From contig JAGAMO010000020.1 in the NCBI GenBank assembly GCA_017624675.1, forward strand, positions 1 to 64,000: 64,000 bases of DNA. The letters are read 5' to 3'. Positions within the stretch are counted from its first letter, which is position 1, and each line of letters begins with the position of its first letter. Below the pieces are notes generated by a model. The model had not been told where the DNA came from, made no database searches, and saw only the letters and a program-made list of their open reading frames with translations. The translations under genes and the position numbers were made by a program. Shown piece by piece: positions 7,876 through 17,458 of the stretch. Origin of the DNA: Clostridia bacterium. Lineage in GTDB: Bacteria; Bacillota; Clostridia; Oscillospirales; Acutalibacteraceae.

Positions 7876-10110
7876 ATGGAACACAAAAATTGGGAAGGAT
7901 TTAAAGGCGGGGACTGGAAAAATACTATCGATGTCCGCGATTTTATACAAAAGAACTATAAAGAGTATAAAGGCGATGATTCTTTCTTAGAATCTACCCC
8001 TACCGAGAGAACTGCCTATTTAATGGGCAAGGTAGAAAAACTTTTCAAAAAGGAAAGAAAAAACGGCGGTGTGCTTGATGTTGATACTAATACCGTTTCT
8101 TCTCTTACTACCTATGCTCCCGGTTATGTTGAGAAGGAAAAGGAATTAATCGTTGGATTACAGACCGATGCTCCTTTAAAAAGAGGCGTTAATCCATTTG
8201 GCGGTATAAGAATGGCAAGACAGGCTTGTGCTGCATACGGATATAAACTTGGCGATAAAATTGAAAACGAATTCCGTTACAGAACAACCCATAACGACGG
8301 TGTTTTTAGAGCATACACCGATGAAATGCGTCTTGCGCGCAGAAGCCATGTAATAACCGGTTTGCCCGATGCTTACGGTAGAGGAAGAATTATCGGTGAC
8401 TATCGCCGTGTGGCGCTTTACGGTATTGACCGCCTTATTGAGGAAAAAGAAAAGGATAGAACAAACCTTAGCTCTGCTGTACTCAGAAATGAGCAGATAA
8501 GACTTCATGAGGAACTTTTCCGTCAAATTAAGTTTTTGAAACTTATGAAGGAAATGGCTGAGATGTACGGCTACGACATTAGTGAACCTGCAGGTAATGC
8601 AAAAGAGGCTATTCAGTGGACCTATTTTGCTTATCTTGCTGCTATTAAAGAGCAAAATGGCGCTGCTATGTCTTTGGGTAGAGTAAGTACATTCTTTGAT
8701 ATTTATATTGAGCGTGATATTGAAGCCGGTATTTTGGACGAGCAGGGAGCTCAGGAATTAATTGACGATTTCGTAATGAAACTCAGACTTGCCCGTCATC
8801 TTCGTACACCTGAGTATAACGAACTCTTTGGTGGCGACCCCATGTGGATCACCGAGGCTGTAGGCGGTATGGGTGAGGATGGTCGTACCTTGGTTACCAA
8901 GAGCAGCTTCCGTATTTTAAACACCCTTTATACTTTAGGCTCATCTCCCGAACCCAACTTAACCATTCTTTGGTCTACTGCTTTGCCCGAGGGATTTAAG
9001 AAATTCTGTGCAAAGGTTTCTTGCGATACTGACTCTATTCAGTATGAGAATGACGATATTATGCGTCCTATCTATGGAGATGATTATGCTATTGCTTGTT
9101 GCGTTTCTGCTATGAAGATAGGTAAACAAATGCAATTCTTCGGCGCTCGTTGTAATATGGCGAAATTATTGCTTATTGCTATTAACGGTGGCTATGATAC
9201 TTCAAGCGGCATCCATATTGGACCTAAAATGGGACCGTTGGATAGTGAAGTTTTGGATTATGATACCGTAATGAAGCGTATGGATATTTACATTGAGTGG
9301 CTTGCAAGACTTTATGTAAATACAATGAATATCATTCACTATATGCACGATAAGTATGCTTATGAGAAGTCTCAAATGGCACTTCACGATACCGATGTTC
9401 ATCGCTTTATGGCATTTGGTATTGCAGGTATTTCGGTTGTTGCTGACTCACTAAGTGCTATTAAGTATGCAACAGTTAAACCCAAAAAGGATGTTTACGG
9501 TTTTATAACAGGCTTTGAAACTGAGGGCGATTTCCCGAAATTCGGTAATGATGATGACAGAGTTGACTTAATCGCTAAGGAAATGGCTCACAAGTTTATT
9601 GTTGAGCTTCGCAAGACTCCTGCTTACCGTAATGCAGAGCATACCTTGTCACTTCTTACTATCACTTCTAACGTTATGTACGGCAAGAATACTGCCGCTA
9701 CTCCTGACGGTAGAAAAGACGGCGAGGCATTTGCTCCCGGTGCTAATCCCATGCACAACCGTGAAGAAAACGGTGCCTTGGCTTCTCTTAACTCAGTTGC
9801 AAAACTTGATTACAATGACTGCCGCGACGGTATTTCTAACACCTTCTCTATCGTACCTGAGGCTTTGGGTAAGGATGAGGGCGAGAGAGTAGATAACCTT
9901 GTTACTATTCTTGACGGATACTTTGCAAAGAAAGCTCATCACATTAACATTAACGTTCTTAACCGTCAGACCTTAATTGATGCATACAATAATCCTGAGG
10001 CGTATCCTAACCTTACTATCCGTGTTTCGGGTTATGCTGTAAACTTCCACAAGCTTTCCCGTGAGCATCAGCGTGAGGTTATAAGCCGCACATTCCACGA
10101 AGTATTCTAA
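7876..10110 (+). CDS. pflB: Formate C-acetyltransferase (pyruvate formate-lyase)
   Basis: Glycyl-radical enzyme converting pyruvate and CoA to acetyl-CoA and formate under anaerobic conditions. The 744-residue length is normal. The catalytic cysteine pair C408-C409 lies in [11 protein letters not shown], and the radical glycine is G719 in RVSGYAVNF near the C-terminus. The adjacent CC and the matched activase mark true PFL rather than a diol dehydratase or choline lyase. RBS AAGGAG lies 10 bases before the ATG. Only one base separates it from pflA, so the two are cotranscribed. Confidence 0.98.
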   Translation: MEHKNWEGFKGGDWKNTIDVRDFIQKNYKEYKGDDSFLESTPTERTAYLMGKVEKLFKKERKNGGVLDVDTNTVSSLTTYAPGYVEKEKELIVGLQTDAPLKRGVNPFGGIRMARQACAAYGYKLGDKIENEFRYRTTHNDGVFRAYTDEMRLARRSHVITGLPDAYGRGRIIGDYRRVALYGIDRLIEEKEKDRTNLSSAVLRNEQIRLHEELFRQIKFLKLMKEMAEMYGYDISEPAGNAKEAIQWTYFAYLAAIKEQNGAAMSLGRVSTFFDIYIERDIEAGILDEQGAQELIDDFVMKLRLARHLRTPEYNELFGGDPMWITEAVGGMGEDGRTLVTKSSFRILNTLYTLGSSPEPNLTILWSTALPEGFKKFCAKVSCDTDSIQYENDDIMRPIYGDDYAIACCVSAMKIGKQMQFFGARCNMAKLLLIAINGGYDTSSGIHIGPKMGPLDSEVLDYDTVMKRMDIYIEWLARLYVNTMNIIHYMHDKYAYEKSQMALHDTDVHRFMAFGIAGISVVADSLSAIKYATVKPKKDVYGFITGFETEGDFPKFGNDDDRVDLIAKEMAHKFIVELRKTPAYRNAEHTLSLLTITSNVMYGKNTAATPDGRKDGEAFAPGANPMHNREENGALASLNSVAKLDYNDCRDGISNTFSIVPEALGKDEGERVDNLVTILDGYFAKKAHHININVLNRQTLIDAYNNPEAYPNLTIRVSGYAVNFHKLSREHQREVISRTFHEVF

Positions 10111-10111
10111 T

Positions 10112-10825
10112 ATGGCAGTTACAGGAAGAATTAATTCTTTTCAGTCTTTAGGTGCAGTGGACGGCCCCGGAGTACGTTTTGTAGTCTTTTTCAAAGGCTG
10201 TCCGCTACACTGCCGTTGTTGTCATAACCCCGAAACAATACCTTTTTCGGGTGGCGAGGAATATACTGCCCACGATATTGTGAAAAAAGCGGCAAGATAT
10301 AAAGAATATTTTGGCGAGAACGGTGGAATTACACTGTCAGGCGGCGAACCTATTGCTCAACCTTTGTTTGCAGCCGAAATACTAAAGCTTTGCAAGGCAA
10401 AGGGGATTCACACCTGTATTGATACAAGCGGATACACCTTGAATGATGAAGTTAAAGAACTGTTAAAGTATACCGATTTGGTTTTGTTGGATATTAAATA
10501 TACTAACCCTGAGGATTATAAGAAAAACACAGGGGCTGAACTTGGTAAAGTTTTAGAGTTTCTTGATTATTTGAAGGAAAAAGATATACCAACTTGGATT
10601 AGACAGGTTATTATTCCTACTGTTAATGACAGTGAGGAAAATATCTTTAAACTAAAGGAAATTATCTCGAGATATCCAAATATAAAAAAGACAGAGCTTT
10701 TACCTTTCAGAAAGCTCTGCCAAACAAAATATGATAATTTGAAAATTGAATTTCCTTTTAAGGATATTCCCGAACCGACAAAAGAAAGAATGCAGTTTTT
10801 AAAAGAACTTATAGAAAAAGCGTAG
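10112..10825 (+). CDS. pflA: Pyruvate formate-lyase activating enzyme
   Basis: Radical SAM enzyme of 237 residues that abstracts a hydrogen from the PFL glycine to create its radical. The cluster motif CPLHCRCC gives the CX3CX2C spacing, and GGITLSGGEP is the SAM-binding GGE region. The gene starts one base after the pflB stop and ends at a strong bidirectional terminator, which closes the operon. Confidence 0.97.
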   Translation: MAVTGRINSFQSLGAVDGPGVRFVVFFKGCPLHCRCCHNPETIPFSGGEEYTAHDIVKKAARYKEYFGENGGITLSGGEPIAQPLFAAEILKLCKAKGIHTCIDTSGYTLNDEVKELLKYTDLVLLDIKYTNPEDYKKNTGAELGKVLEFLDYLKEKDIPTWIRQVIIPTVNDSEENIFKLKEIISRYPNIKKTELLPFRKLCQTKYDNLKIEFPFKDIPEPTKERMQFLKELIEKA

Positions 10826-10853
10826 CACAAATTTGTGCTACGCTTTTATTTTT
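10816..10853. terminator. Bidirectional terminator pflA / DUF3048 gene
   Basis: AAAAGCGTAGCACAAA is followed directly by its reverse complement and a T-rich tail. It overlaps the pflA stop region. Confidence 0.85.
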
Positions 10854-10858
10854 GAATT

Positions 10859-11914
10859 TTAACCGCCAATTACGGGTTGGGATTTTGCACTGTCTGCAAT
10901 GCAAACCCAAGAATTACCTACATTAACTTTAAGCTCAGTGCCATCTTCGTTTGTAAATTTAAAGCTGTCAGACGCGCTACCTTTAGACCATTTGATTTTG
11001 GTGTAAGTTCCGTTTACGAAATAGTAACCGCTTCCCGATGTTAATTTAATATCTTTGTGGGCAGATTTGCCTTTAGCAACTTCTTTGCAACCTGCAAAGT
11101 CTGTTATGGTTGTGTTTAGAACAAAAACATTCTTTACAGCAACACTTTCTTTTGTGTTGTAATCCTTGCGCTCGGTTGAGCCAAAGTATCTTATATATTT
11201 ACCTGTCTCGGCATCGTATTTAAAGGTTGTTTTATAGGAGGCAGAGAATGGAACTGTTACGCTTTGAGCAGTGTAATCAAGTTTTACAGATTTATCTTTT
11301 TTCTCAAAATTAACCCAAGAATCTTCGGGGCTTTTAAGGGTAGAATTTTTAACATTCTTTTGAATGGTTGCCCAAAGCTTGTTGCCGTATCCATATAAAG
11401 TATGCTCTGTAGAGAGTCCGTTAGATATTCTTTTTCCGCCATTGTTTTCGCCGAGAACTACTCGGTCTACAACGCCAAAATGGGGAACAGCGTGTTCGGC
11501 ATCTTGACCGTGATGCACATACACAGCATTATGACCTGCTGCCAAATCAACATAAACATAGCGAGCCGAACGCACGGTGCCTACCTGTTTTACACTTTTC
11601 AAATCCTTGAAAACTGCTAAAAGACGGGTGATACCGCCCTCAACCTCGGTTTCATAGACAATATCAGCGTCATTAAGACCTGTTTGTACGGGTTGAGCAA
11701 TAGAAATGTTGTTTATCATAACTGCAACAGAGCGTTGTAAAGCAGTTTCTTTGTCGGTATCTTCGCCTGTTAAGGGATTTATATATGTAGTAGTTTGGGC
11801 AACAGGCTTGCCTGTATCGGATTTATTTTCGGTTTTTGGTTTTTCTTTTCCGCATCCTGCAAAGGAAAAAATCATAAGTAAACAAAGTGTGAAACTGATT
11901 AATTTTTTAAACAT
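10859..11914 (-). CDS. DUF3048 (YerB-like) lipoprotein
   Basis: Secreted lipoprotein of 351 residues. A signal peptide ends in the lipobox FAGC (C21), followed by a short polar linker. Both DUF3048 lobes are recognisable: the N-terminal one with VAVMINN, QTGLNDADIVYETEVEGGITR and GTVRSAR, and the C-terminal one after about residue 210. The biochemical role of YerB is unsettled; association with the cell envelope is inferred from the lipobox. A TTGAAA/TATACT promoter and a GGAGG site lie just upstream. Confidence 0.88.
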   Translation of the reverse strand: MFKKLISFTLCLLMIFSFAGCGKEKPKTENKSDTGKPVAQTTTYINPLTGEDTDKETALQRSVAVMINNISIAQPVQTGLNDADIVYETEVEGGITRLLAVFKDLKSVKQVGTVRSARYVYVDLAAGHNAVYVHHGQDAEHAVPHFGVVDRVVLGENNGGKRISNGLSTEHTLYGYGNKLWATIQKNVKNSTLKSPEDSWVNFEKKDKSVKLDYTAQSVTVPFSASYKTTFKYDAETGKYIRYFGSTERKDYNTKESVAVKNVFVLNTTITDFAGCKEVAKGKSAHKDIKLTSGSGYYFVNGTYTKIKWSKGSASDSFKFTNEDGTELKVNVGNSWVCIADSAKSQPVIGG

Positions 11915-11973
11915 TTTAAAAGCCTCCGAGTTAAATATATAGTATATACCCTATAAGTATATCTACAAATTAT

Positions 11974-12002
11974 AGTATATTACAAATAATTTTTATTTTC
12001 AA
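11974..12002 (-). promoter_or_regulatory. Promoter of the DUF3048 lipoprotein gene
   Basis: On the minus strand: TTGAAA, 17 bp, TATACT. The surrounding sequence is rich in TATAGTATA-like words. Confidence 0.55.
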
Positions 12003-12018
12003 CAAAAAACTACAAGAT

Positions 12019-13353
12019 TTATAAAAAATTTTTTATCCATTTTATTCCATCAGATATTTTTTCTAAGGGTATTGAGCTAAAGCACAGTTTTATCGTGTTG
12101 TTATCTTTGTGACCTGCAATTCTTATCCCGTTTTTTTCTAAAATGTTATCTAAATCAGCCTTTATTTCGTGGGCAAACCCAATTTCGACTGTTAGTGAGG
12201 ACTCAAAAAGAGTAACAGATTTAACATCCTCAAAATTTTCTTTAATTTCTTTTATAAGAAGCTGACTTTTATTGTAATATACTCGCCTTAACCGTTTAAG
12301 ATGCTTTTCTAAAGCGCCCGAAACAATGTATTTCTGGAGCGCTAATTGTTCAATTTTTCCGCAGGTTTGATTATATATATATGAGCCTTCGTGGAGTTTT
12401 TGTGCCAAATAATCGGGTAAAACCATATAAGCTATGCGGACACTTGGAAGCAAAAGTTTCGAGAAACTACCTATATATATAGTGTTTTCGGGTGCTTTTT
12501 GCTGAAATGCGGGTATACTTCTCGCGGTGTAGCGCAGTTCACCGTTATAATCATCTTCAATTATCAGTCGATTATTTTCCTTTGCCCAACTACTTAGAAA
12601 ATTTCGTCTTATAGATAGTGAGGTTGGACTGATTTTAGAGAGTGAAGAGGGAAGCAAGAATAAAATGTCAGGATTACTTTGTTTGACTGATTCTTCACTT
12701 GCACCGTTTTTATCGGTTTCAAGCTTAAAGGTTTCTATTCCGTAGCCTTTGAAAATTTGTTCAGCTTCTTTAAAATTTCTTTCAAAACCAACTGTCAGGT
12801 TTCTTCCCAGAAGTCCGCATAATATATTTAAAAGGGGTCCCACACCTGCGCCTATAACTATATTGTCGGGCGATGCAGCAACGCCTCTTGCTTTATATGA
12901 ATAATCGGCAAGGGCGTTTCTAAGCCCCAGTTCGCCTTGAGGGTCGCCGTAGGAATTAAGTTCTCCCGAATCCCACAATACACTGCGAACAAGCTTTTTC
13001 CAAAGCTCGGTGTCGGAGTTTTCGCTGTCTACCGAGCGGCTCGAAAAATCATATATAATCTTCGTTTTTTGTTCTTTTACTGGAGTGGGCTTTTGGATAA
13101 CTTGAGGAATTCCTATTATAAAATACCCCCTTTGCGGACGGCTTTCTATAAAGCCTTCAATACACAGACGGGTATACGCGTTTTCAACAGTTGTTCGGCT
13201 AACACCAAGCTGAGATGAAGCTTCCCTAACAGAAGGCAGACGCTCTCCCTGTTTTACAACACCTTCGATAACCGCGTTCTTGATTTTTTCATAAAGTTCA
13301 ATATAAAGATTACCTTTTTTGGTTAAGTCAATATTTGCAAAATTTAAAAGCAT
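12019..13353 (-). CDS. MocR/PdxR-type GntR regulator with aminotransferase domain
   Basis: Transcription regulator of the MocR class. It has an N-terminal GntR winged helix (QGERLPSVREASSQLGVSRT and the following wing) fused to a type-I aminotransferase-like domain that binds PLP (lysine in SFSKLLLPSVR). An earlier in-frame ATG exists at 13371, but AAAGGA lies inside that extension with ideal spacing to this ATG, so I start here (444 residues). It is divergent from an ECF transporter S-component. PdxR relatives control vitamin B6 synthesis or uptake, which makes B6 the likely signal. That is inference. Confidence 0.85.
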   Translation of the reverse strand: MLLNFANIDLTKKGNLYIELYEKIKNAVIEGVVKQGERLPSVREASSQLGVSRTTVENAYTRLCIEGFIESRPQRGYFIIGIPQVIQKPTPVKEQKTKIIYDFSSRSVDSENSDTELWKKLVRSVLWDSGELNSYGDPQGELGLRNALADYSYKARGVAASPDNIVIGAGVGPLLNILCGLLGRNLTVGFERNFKEAEQIFKGYGIETFKLETDKNGASEESVKQSNPDILFLLPSSLSKISPTSLSIRRNFLSSWAKENNRLIIEDDYNGELRYTARSIPAFQQKAPENTIYIGSFSKLLLPSVRIAYMVLPDYLAQKLHEGSYIYNQTCGKIEQLALQKYIVSGALEKHLKRLRRVYYNKSQLLIKEIKENFEDVKSVTLFESSLTVEIGFAHEIKADLDNILEKNGIRIAGHKDNNTIKLCFSSIPLEKISDGIKWIKNFL

Positions 13354-13458
13354 ACCAAACTGTCCTTTCAAAAAAAGTTAAAATTGGCTATTTTAAAGCG
13401 GACACTTTTGTTATATAATACCATCAAATGAAGCAATATGCAATAGGAGAAGGTAATT

Positions 13459-14010
13459 ATGTTCACTAAAAAATCACATCAAAGTTTGCTAGATATAACC
13501 TTTATATCACTTTTTGCCGCACTTTGTTACATAGCCTTAACGGTATTTTTCTTTCCCGTGGGGCCAATGTTTGTACACTTTGGAAATCTTATAGTTGTTC
13601 TGGCGGCTTTGCTTATAGGCGGTTGGCAAGGTGGACTTGCGGGAAGTATCGGTATGGGACTTTACGATATTTTAAACGGCCATGCAGACTCAAGCCCTAA
13701 GACATTTATTTTAAAATTTTTAATAGGACTTACTGTAGGTCTTGTTTTTGTCGCTTTAAACCGCATATCAAAGAGAAAAACCTTGAATGCAACTGTCGGT
13801 GCTGTTTGCGGAATGATAGTTAATCTCACAGGCGAAATACTTTGGAAAACAGTGCAGTATTCCTTGGCAGGTTCAAGTATAAATGCGGCATTTGTAACAT
13901 CGCTTTTATCCCAAAGTTCAACCCTTTTAAATGCGGTCATCGCGGTAATTGGCGGTGTGGCGCTTTTCAAACTTCTTGAAAAGCCTGTAGAAAAAATAAA
14001 AAGGCTATAA
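13459..14010 (+). CDS. ECF transporter S component, possibly for vitamin B6
   Basis: Integral membrane protein of 183 residues with five to six hydrophobic segments and the ECF S-component pattern, including VHFGNLIVVLAALLIGGWQGG and GLYDILNG. S components bind a vitamin and dock to a shared EcfAA'T module, which is not in this window. Divergence from a PLP-binding MocR regulator suggests pyridoxine/pyridoxal as substrate (PdxU-like). The sequence itself does not fix the ligand. RBS GGAGAAGG; a TATAAT -10 lies at 13414-13419 with a poor -35, as expected for an activator-dependent promoter. Confidence 0.8.
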   Translation: MFTKKSHQSLLDITFISLFAALCYIALTVFFFPVGPMFVHFGNLIVVLAALLIGGWQGGLAGSIGMGLYDILNGHADSSPKTFILKFLIGLTVGLVFVALNRISKRKTLNATVGAVCGMIVNLTGEILWKTVQYSLAGSSINAAFVTSLLSQSSTLLNAVIAVIGGVALFKLLEKPVEKIKRL

Positions 14011-14036
14011 AAAACTCCCTTTCGGGAGTTTTTTAT
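14011..14036. terminator. Bidirectional terminator ECF-S / copZ
   Basis: AAAACTCCC-TTTC-GGGAGTTTT flanked by A and T runs. Confidence 0.85.
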
Positions 14037-14230
14037 TTTGCCTCGGGGGTAAAACCTAAATCATAAAGCTCGTTTAATGCGGTGGAAAGGCATTTTTCAC
14101 ATCCGTCAACCGTAACTAATTTGTTCTCTAGGTCAACGGCGAAATTGATGCCTGTTTCCTTTAAAGCATTGTCGATTCTCTTAACACAGTGTTCGCAGTG
14201 CATATCGGGTACTGAGATTTTGTGTATCAT
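14033..14230 (-). CDS. HMA-domain copper chaperone (CopZ-like)
   Basis: Small cytosolic metallochaperone of 65 residues with one heavy-metal-associated domain and the metal motif MHCEHC (residues 10-15). It probably hands Cu(I) to the neighbouring ATPase. The start overlaps the copA stop by 4 bases, which implies translational coupling. An extra CEKC pair near residue 44 replaces the usual sequence and could give a second thiol site. Confidence 0.88.
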   Translation of the reverse strand: MIHKISVPDMHCEHCVKRIDNALKETGINFAVDLENKLVTVDGCEKCLSTALNELYDLGFTPEAK

Positions 14231-16431
14231 AATTTTTTCTCCTTTAATTTTAATCTAAGTGCATTGACTACAACACAAACTGAGCTTAGCGACATAGCAA
14301 GTCCGCCAAGCATTGGCGAGAGGAGTAATCCCGTAAAGGGGAAAAGCACTCCCGCCGCTACGGGTATCAAAATAGTGTTGTAGCAAAACGCCCAGAATAG
14401 ATTTTCTTTAATATTTTTAATTGTATAGTGGCTCAAATTGATGGCTTTGCAGACATCTTTTGGGTCGCTTTTCATTAGTACTATATCGGCGGACTCGATG
14501 GCAATATCACTGCCTTTTCCAATAGCGCAACCTACATCGGCGGCGGTCAGGGCGGGGGCGTCGTTTATGCCGTCACCTACCATTAAAACACTGCCGTTTT
14601 CTTTGCGGATTTTTTCGACGATGTCAGCCTTTTGGGTTGGCAGAACCTCTGAATAAACCTCGTCAACCTCTATCTGTGAGCCGATATATTCGGCACAAAG
14701 CTTATTGTCACCCGAAAGTAGCACAGTTTTTATACCCATTGATTTGAGTTTTACAATAGCTTCCTTTGATGTGGATTTTAAGGTGTCTGCCAAAGCAATC
14801 AAACCTAAATATTCACCATTTTCGGCCACAAAAACAAGGGATTTTCCTTGTGAAGCTAAGAGGTCAGCTGTGTCTTCGTTTACTGCAATTCCATTTTCTT
14901 CTAAAAATTCCTTGTTTCCGGCAAGTATGGTTTTTTTGTCAGTTTTACAGGCAATTCCTTTACCTGTAACAGTTGAAATCGATTCAGTATCTAAACCTTT
15001 TATATTCTTGAAAAGGCAATATTCATTTATTGCTTTTGCTATGGGGTGGATACTGCCTTGCTCCGCTGTGGCTACAGCAGAGAGAAGTCGATTTTCATCA
15101 TTTGCAATAATATCGGTAACAGCAGGTTTGCCCTCGGTCAGTGTTCCCGTTTTATCGAAAACGGCAACCTTTATCTTGTGGGTGGTCTCCAAAACTTCGC
15201 CGTTTCGGATTAATATTCCGCTTACTGCACCCATACCTGTTCCCACCATAATTGCAGTGGGTGTTGCAAGTCCTAAAGAACAGGGACAGGCGATAACTAA
15301 AACGCTTGTGAATATTTTAAGAGCGGTGCCGATATTTTTGGTAATTATAAGCCAAATCAAAGCAGAAATAAGGGCGATAACTATAACTAGCGGAACAAAT
15401 ACACCCGCCACCTTGTCGGCAGTTTTGGAAATTGGCGCTTTTTTACTTTGAGCATCTTCGACAAATTTAATTATTTTGGAAAGTGCGGTATCTTCGCCTT
15501 TGTGGGTGACTTTTATTAAAACAAGTCCCGTAATATTTAGACTGCCGCCTGTAACAGAGTCGCCCTCTTTTTTCTCTACAGGCAGACTCTCGCCCGTGAA
15601 CATAGACTCGTCAACCGATGTCTCTCCCTTTAAAATTACACCGTCCAAGGGGATTTTACTGCCATCTTTTACAACCAAAATATCGCCGATTTGGACTTCT
15701 TCTATGGGGAGAGAAATATCAACACCGTCCCGTTTTACAACAGCGGTGTCGGGTTGCAACTCCATAAGACTTTTTATGGCACTAAGGGTCTTATTGCGAC
15801 TTTTTGTTTCTAAAAACTTGCCGAACATAACAAGGGTTATAACCGTTGCCACGCTTTCGAAATAAAGATTGTGTACGGCGTGTGGATTATTGGGAATAGT
15901 AAAAGTTATAACTAAACTATAAATAAATGAGGCGGTAGCACCAATTGCCACAAGGGAATCCATATTTGGGTGTCCCTTAAAAAGCAAAGGCAAACCTTTT
16001 ATAAAGAAATGTCTTCCAAAATATAATGCAGGGATACAAAGTAAAATTTGAATTAAAGCAAAATTCAAAGGGCTTTGTGACGGGTTAATGATAGAGGGTA
16101 GTTTTAGACCTTCAAAAAGCATACTGCCCATAGATATAAAGAGCAAAACAGCGGTTGAAATAAAGGAAATAATCATTGGATAAAGTGGAGCCTTTTCTTC
16201 CTTTTTATCCTCTTTTTTTTCTTCGGGCGTAATGCCAAAACCTGCTTTTTCAACTACTCTGAAAAAGTCGGTGTCTGAGACCTTTTTTTCATCAAAGGTT
16301 ACGGTCATTTTACCCGTTATTAAATTCACTTCACAATCAACAACACCCTCTAAACGGGAAACCACGCGGTTTACCGACGCCGAACAAGCTGCGCAGGACA
16401 TTCCGCTTATGTTATATACACTAGTTTTCAT
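14227..16431 (-). CDS. copA: Copper-exporting P1B-type ATPase
   Basis: ATP-driven Cu(I) exporter in the cytoplasmic membrane, 734 residues. One N-terminal HMA domain has GMSCAAC (C13, C16). A lysine/glutamate-rich linker (about 69-80) leads to eight predicted membrane helices. The transport motif is CPC (382-384), the phosphorylated aspartate is D426 in DKTGT, and GDGINDAPAL is the ATP hinge. It is cotranscribed with copZ from a strong promoter that has a palindromic operator at its start. Confidence 0.96.
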   Translation of the reverse strand: MKTSVYNISGMSCAACSASVNRVVSRLEGVVDCEVNLITGKMTVTFDEKKVSDTDFFRVVEKAGFGITPEEKKEDKKEEKAPLYPMIISFISTAVLLFISMGSMLFEGLKLPSIINPSQSPLNFALIQILLCIPALYFGRHFFIKGLPLLFKGHPNMDSLVAIGATASFIYSLVITFTIPNNPHAVHNLYFESVATVITLVMFGKFLETKSRNKTLSAIKSLMELQPDTAVVKRDGVDISLPIEEVQIGDILVVKDGSKIPLDGVILKGETSVDESMFTGESLPVEKKEGDSVTGGSLNITGLVLIKVTHKGEDTALSKIIKFVEDAQSKKAPISKTADKVAGVFVPLVIVIALISALIWLIITKNIGTALKIFTSVLVIACPCSLGLATPTAIMVGTGMGAVSGILIRNGEVLETTHKIKVAVFDKTGTLTEGKPAVTDIIANDENRLLSAVATAEQGSIHPIAKAINEYCLFKNIKGLDTESISTVTGKGIACKTDKKTILAGNKEFLEENGIAVNEDTADLLASQGKSLVFVAENGEYLGLIALADTLKSTSKEAIVKLKSMGIKTVLLSGDNKLCAEYIGSQIEVDEVYSEVLPTQKADIVEKIRKENGSVLMVGDGINDAPALTAADVGCAIGKGSDIAIESADIVLMKSDPKDVCKAINLSHYTIKNIKENLFWAFCYNTILIPVAAGVLFPFTGLLLSPMLGGLAMSLSSVCVVVNALRLKLKEKKL

Positions 16432-16446
16432 AAAAAACCTCCAAAG

Positions 16447-16489
16447 TTAGCACACGCTAATTATACTATTTTTATTCAATTTTTGTCAA
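16447..16489 (-). promoter_or_regulatory. copA-copZ promoter with palindromic operator
   Basis: On the minus strand: TTGACA, 18 bp, TATAAT, then the palindrome TTAGC-N4-GCTAA (16447-16460) abutting the -10. It matches neither the CopY (TACAnnTGTA) nor the CsoR pattern. GGAGG and the ATG follow. Confidence 0.65.
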
Positions 16490-16495
16490 GGCTTC

Positions 16496-16563
16496 TTTCG
16501 ACCCAAAGTTTCATTTTTTTAACCCTTTTTTTGACAGTTTTCAAGGTGTAAAAATGGTAAAAT
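16496..16563 (+). promoter_or_regulatory. spoIIG-type promoter with Spo0A-box-like sites
   Basis: TTGACA (16531-16536) and TAAAAT (16558-16563) are 21 bp apart. This abnormally long spacing is known from the Spo0A-activated spoIIG promoter of Bacillus. TTTGACA over the -35 and TTCGACC (16497-16503) each match the 0A box in six of seven bases. Confidence 0.6.
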
Positions 16564-16585
16564 TCAAATAGGGGGCGGTGGTCTT

Positions 16586-17458
16586 ATGGTGGTTTATGCC
16601 GATATACTTTTTGTGGTAAATTTAATTGTGGATTACTTTCTTTTGAGGGTGTCCCTTAAAGTACTAAAAACCACACCCAAAAGTTGGCGTATAGCTGTAT
16701 CAGCTGTAATCGGCGGTCTGTTTTCTTTCTACATATTCTTACCAAAATCCCCATTGCTAATTGAAATTTTAGCGCATCTTTTAATGAACTCAGTAATGAT
16801 GCTCGTTTGTATGGGCTTTAAAAGTGTTAAAACCTTTCTAAGGGGAATGCTTGTCCATTTCGGTGTGGTGTGTTGCTATGGCGGTGTTATGACCGCCTTA
16901 TGGCAAATTTTTAAACCCCAAGGTATGATTATTAACAATTCGGTGGTCTATTTCAATATATCTCCTGTTGTGCTTATAATTACCACTGTTTTTGGGTACT
17001 TTTTGTATATGATTTTCTCAAAAATATTTGCGATAACCTCAAAAGGTGCAAAGAGGTGCAATATCACCCTTTACGCTTTAGGAAAAAGCGTGGGTGCGTC
17101 GGCAATTATTGACACAGGAAACAGTATAAGCGATATTATGTCTGATTCGGAAGTAATTATTGCTGACAAGTCGGTAGCAAAAGCGCTTTTTGGAAATCTT
17201 GATATTACCAAAGACCCATTACTTGCAACGAGATACCGCACAATACCCTGTAACACAGTTTCGGGAAACAGTATATTAGAGGGCTTTCGCTGTGATATTT
17301 GTCAGGTGTATTTAGAGGATAAAATTATCTCTTTAAACAACCCCATTTTAGCAATTTCTAAAACCCCGATAAAAGAGGATTATTCGGTTATATTAAATCC
17401 CAAAATTTTAAGTTTAGAAGGTACTGAAAATGAGAAAACTCAAAAACTTAGTGTATAA
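16586..17458 (+). CDS. spoIIGA: Sigma-E processing peptidase SpoIIGA
   Basis: Membrane aspartic protease that removes the pro-sequence of sigma-E in the mother cell when signalled by SpoIIR. The N-terminal half has five predicted membrane helices. The C-terminal cytosolic protease half carries IIDTGNS with the catalytic aspartate D176. The 290-residue length is typical. A GGGGGCGG site precedes the ATG. Its 3' end overlaps sigE by 29 bases, so the protease and its substrate are translationally linked. Confidence 0.95.
   Translation: MVVYADILFVVNLIVDYFLLRVSLKVLKTTPKSWRIAVSAVIGGLFSFYIFLPKSPLLIEILAHLLMNSVMMLVCMGFKSVKTFLRGMLVHFGVVCCYGGVMTALWQIFKPQGMIINNSVVYFNISPVVLIITTVFGYFLYMIFSKIFAITSKGAKRCNITLYALGKSVGASAIIDTGNSISDIMSDSEVIIADKSVAKALFGNLDITKDPLLATRYRTIPCNTVSGNSILEGFRCDICQVYLEDKIISLNNPILAISKTPIKEDYSVILNPKILSLEGTENEKTQKLSV

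Noticed and set aside
16447..16460. CIRCE (HrcA) element at copA
   Set aside because: The word TTAGCAC is shared, but the full TTAGCACTC-N9-GAGTGCTAA is not present.
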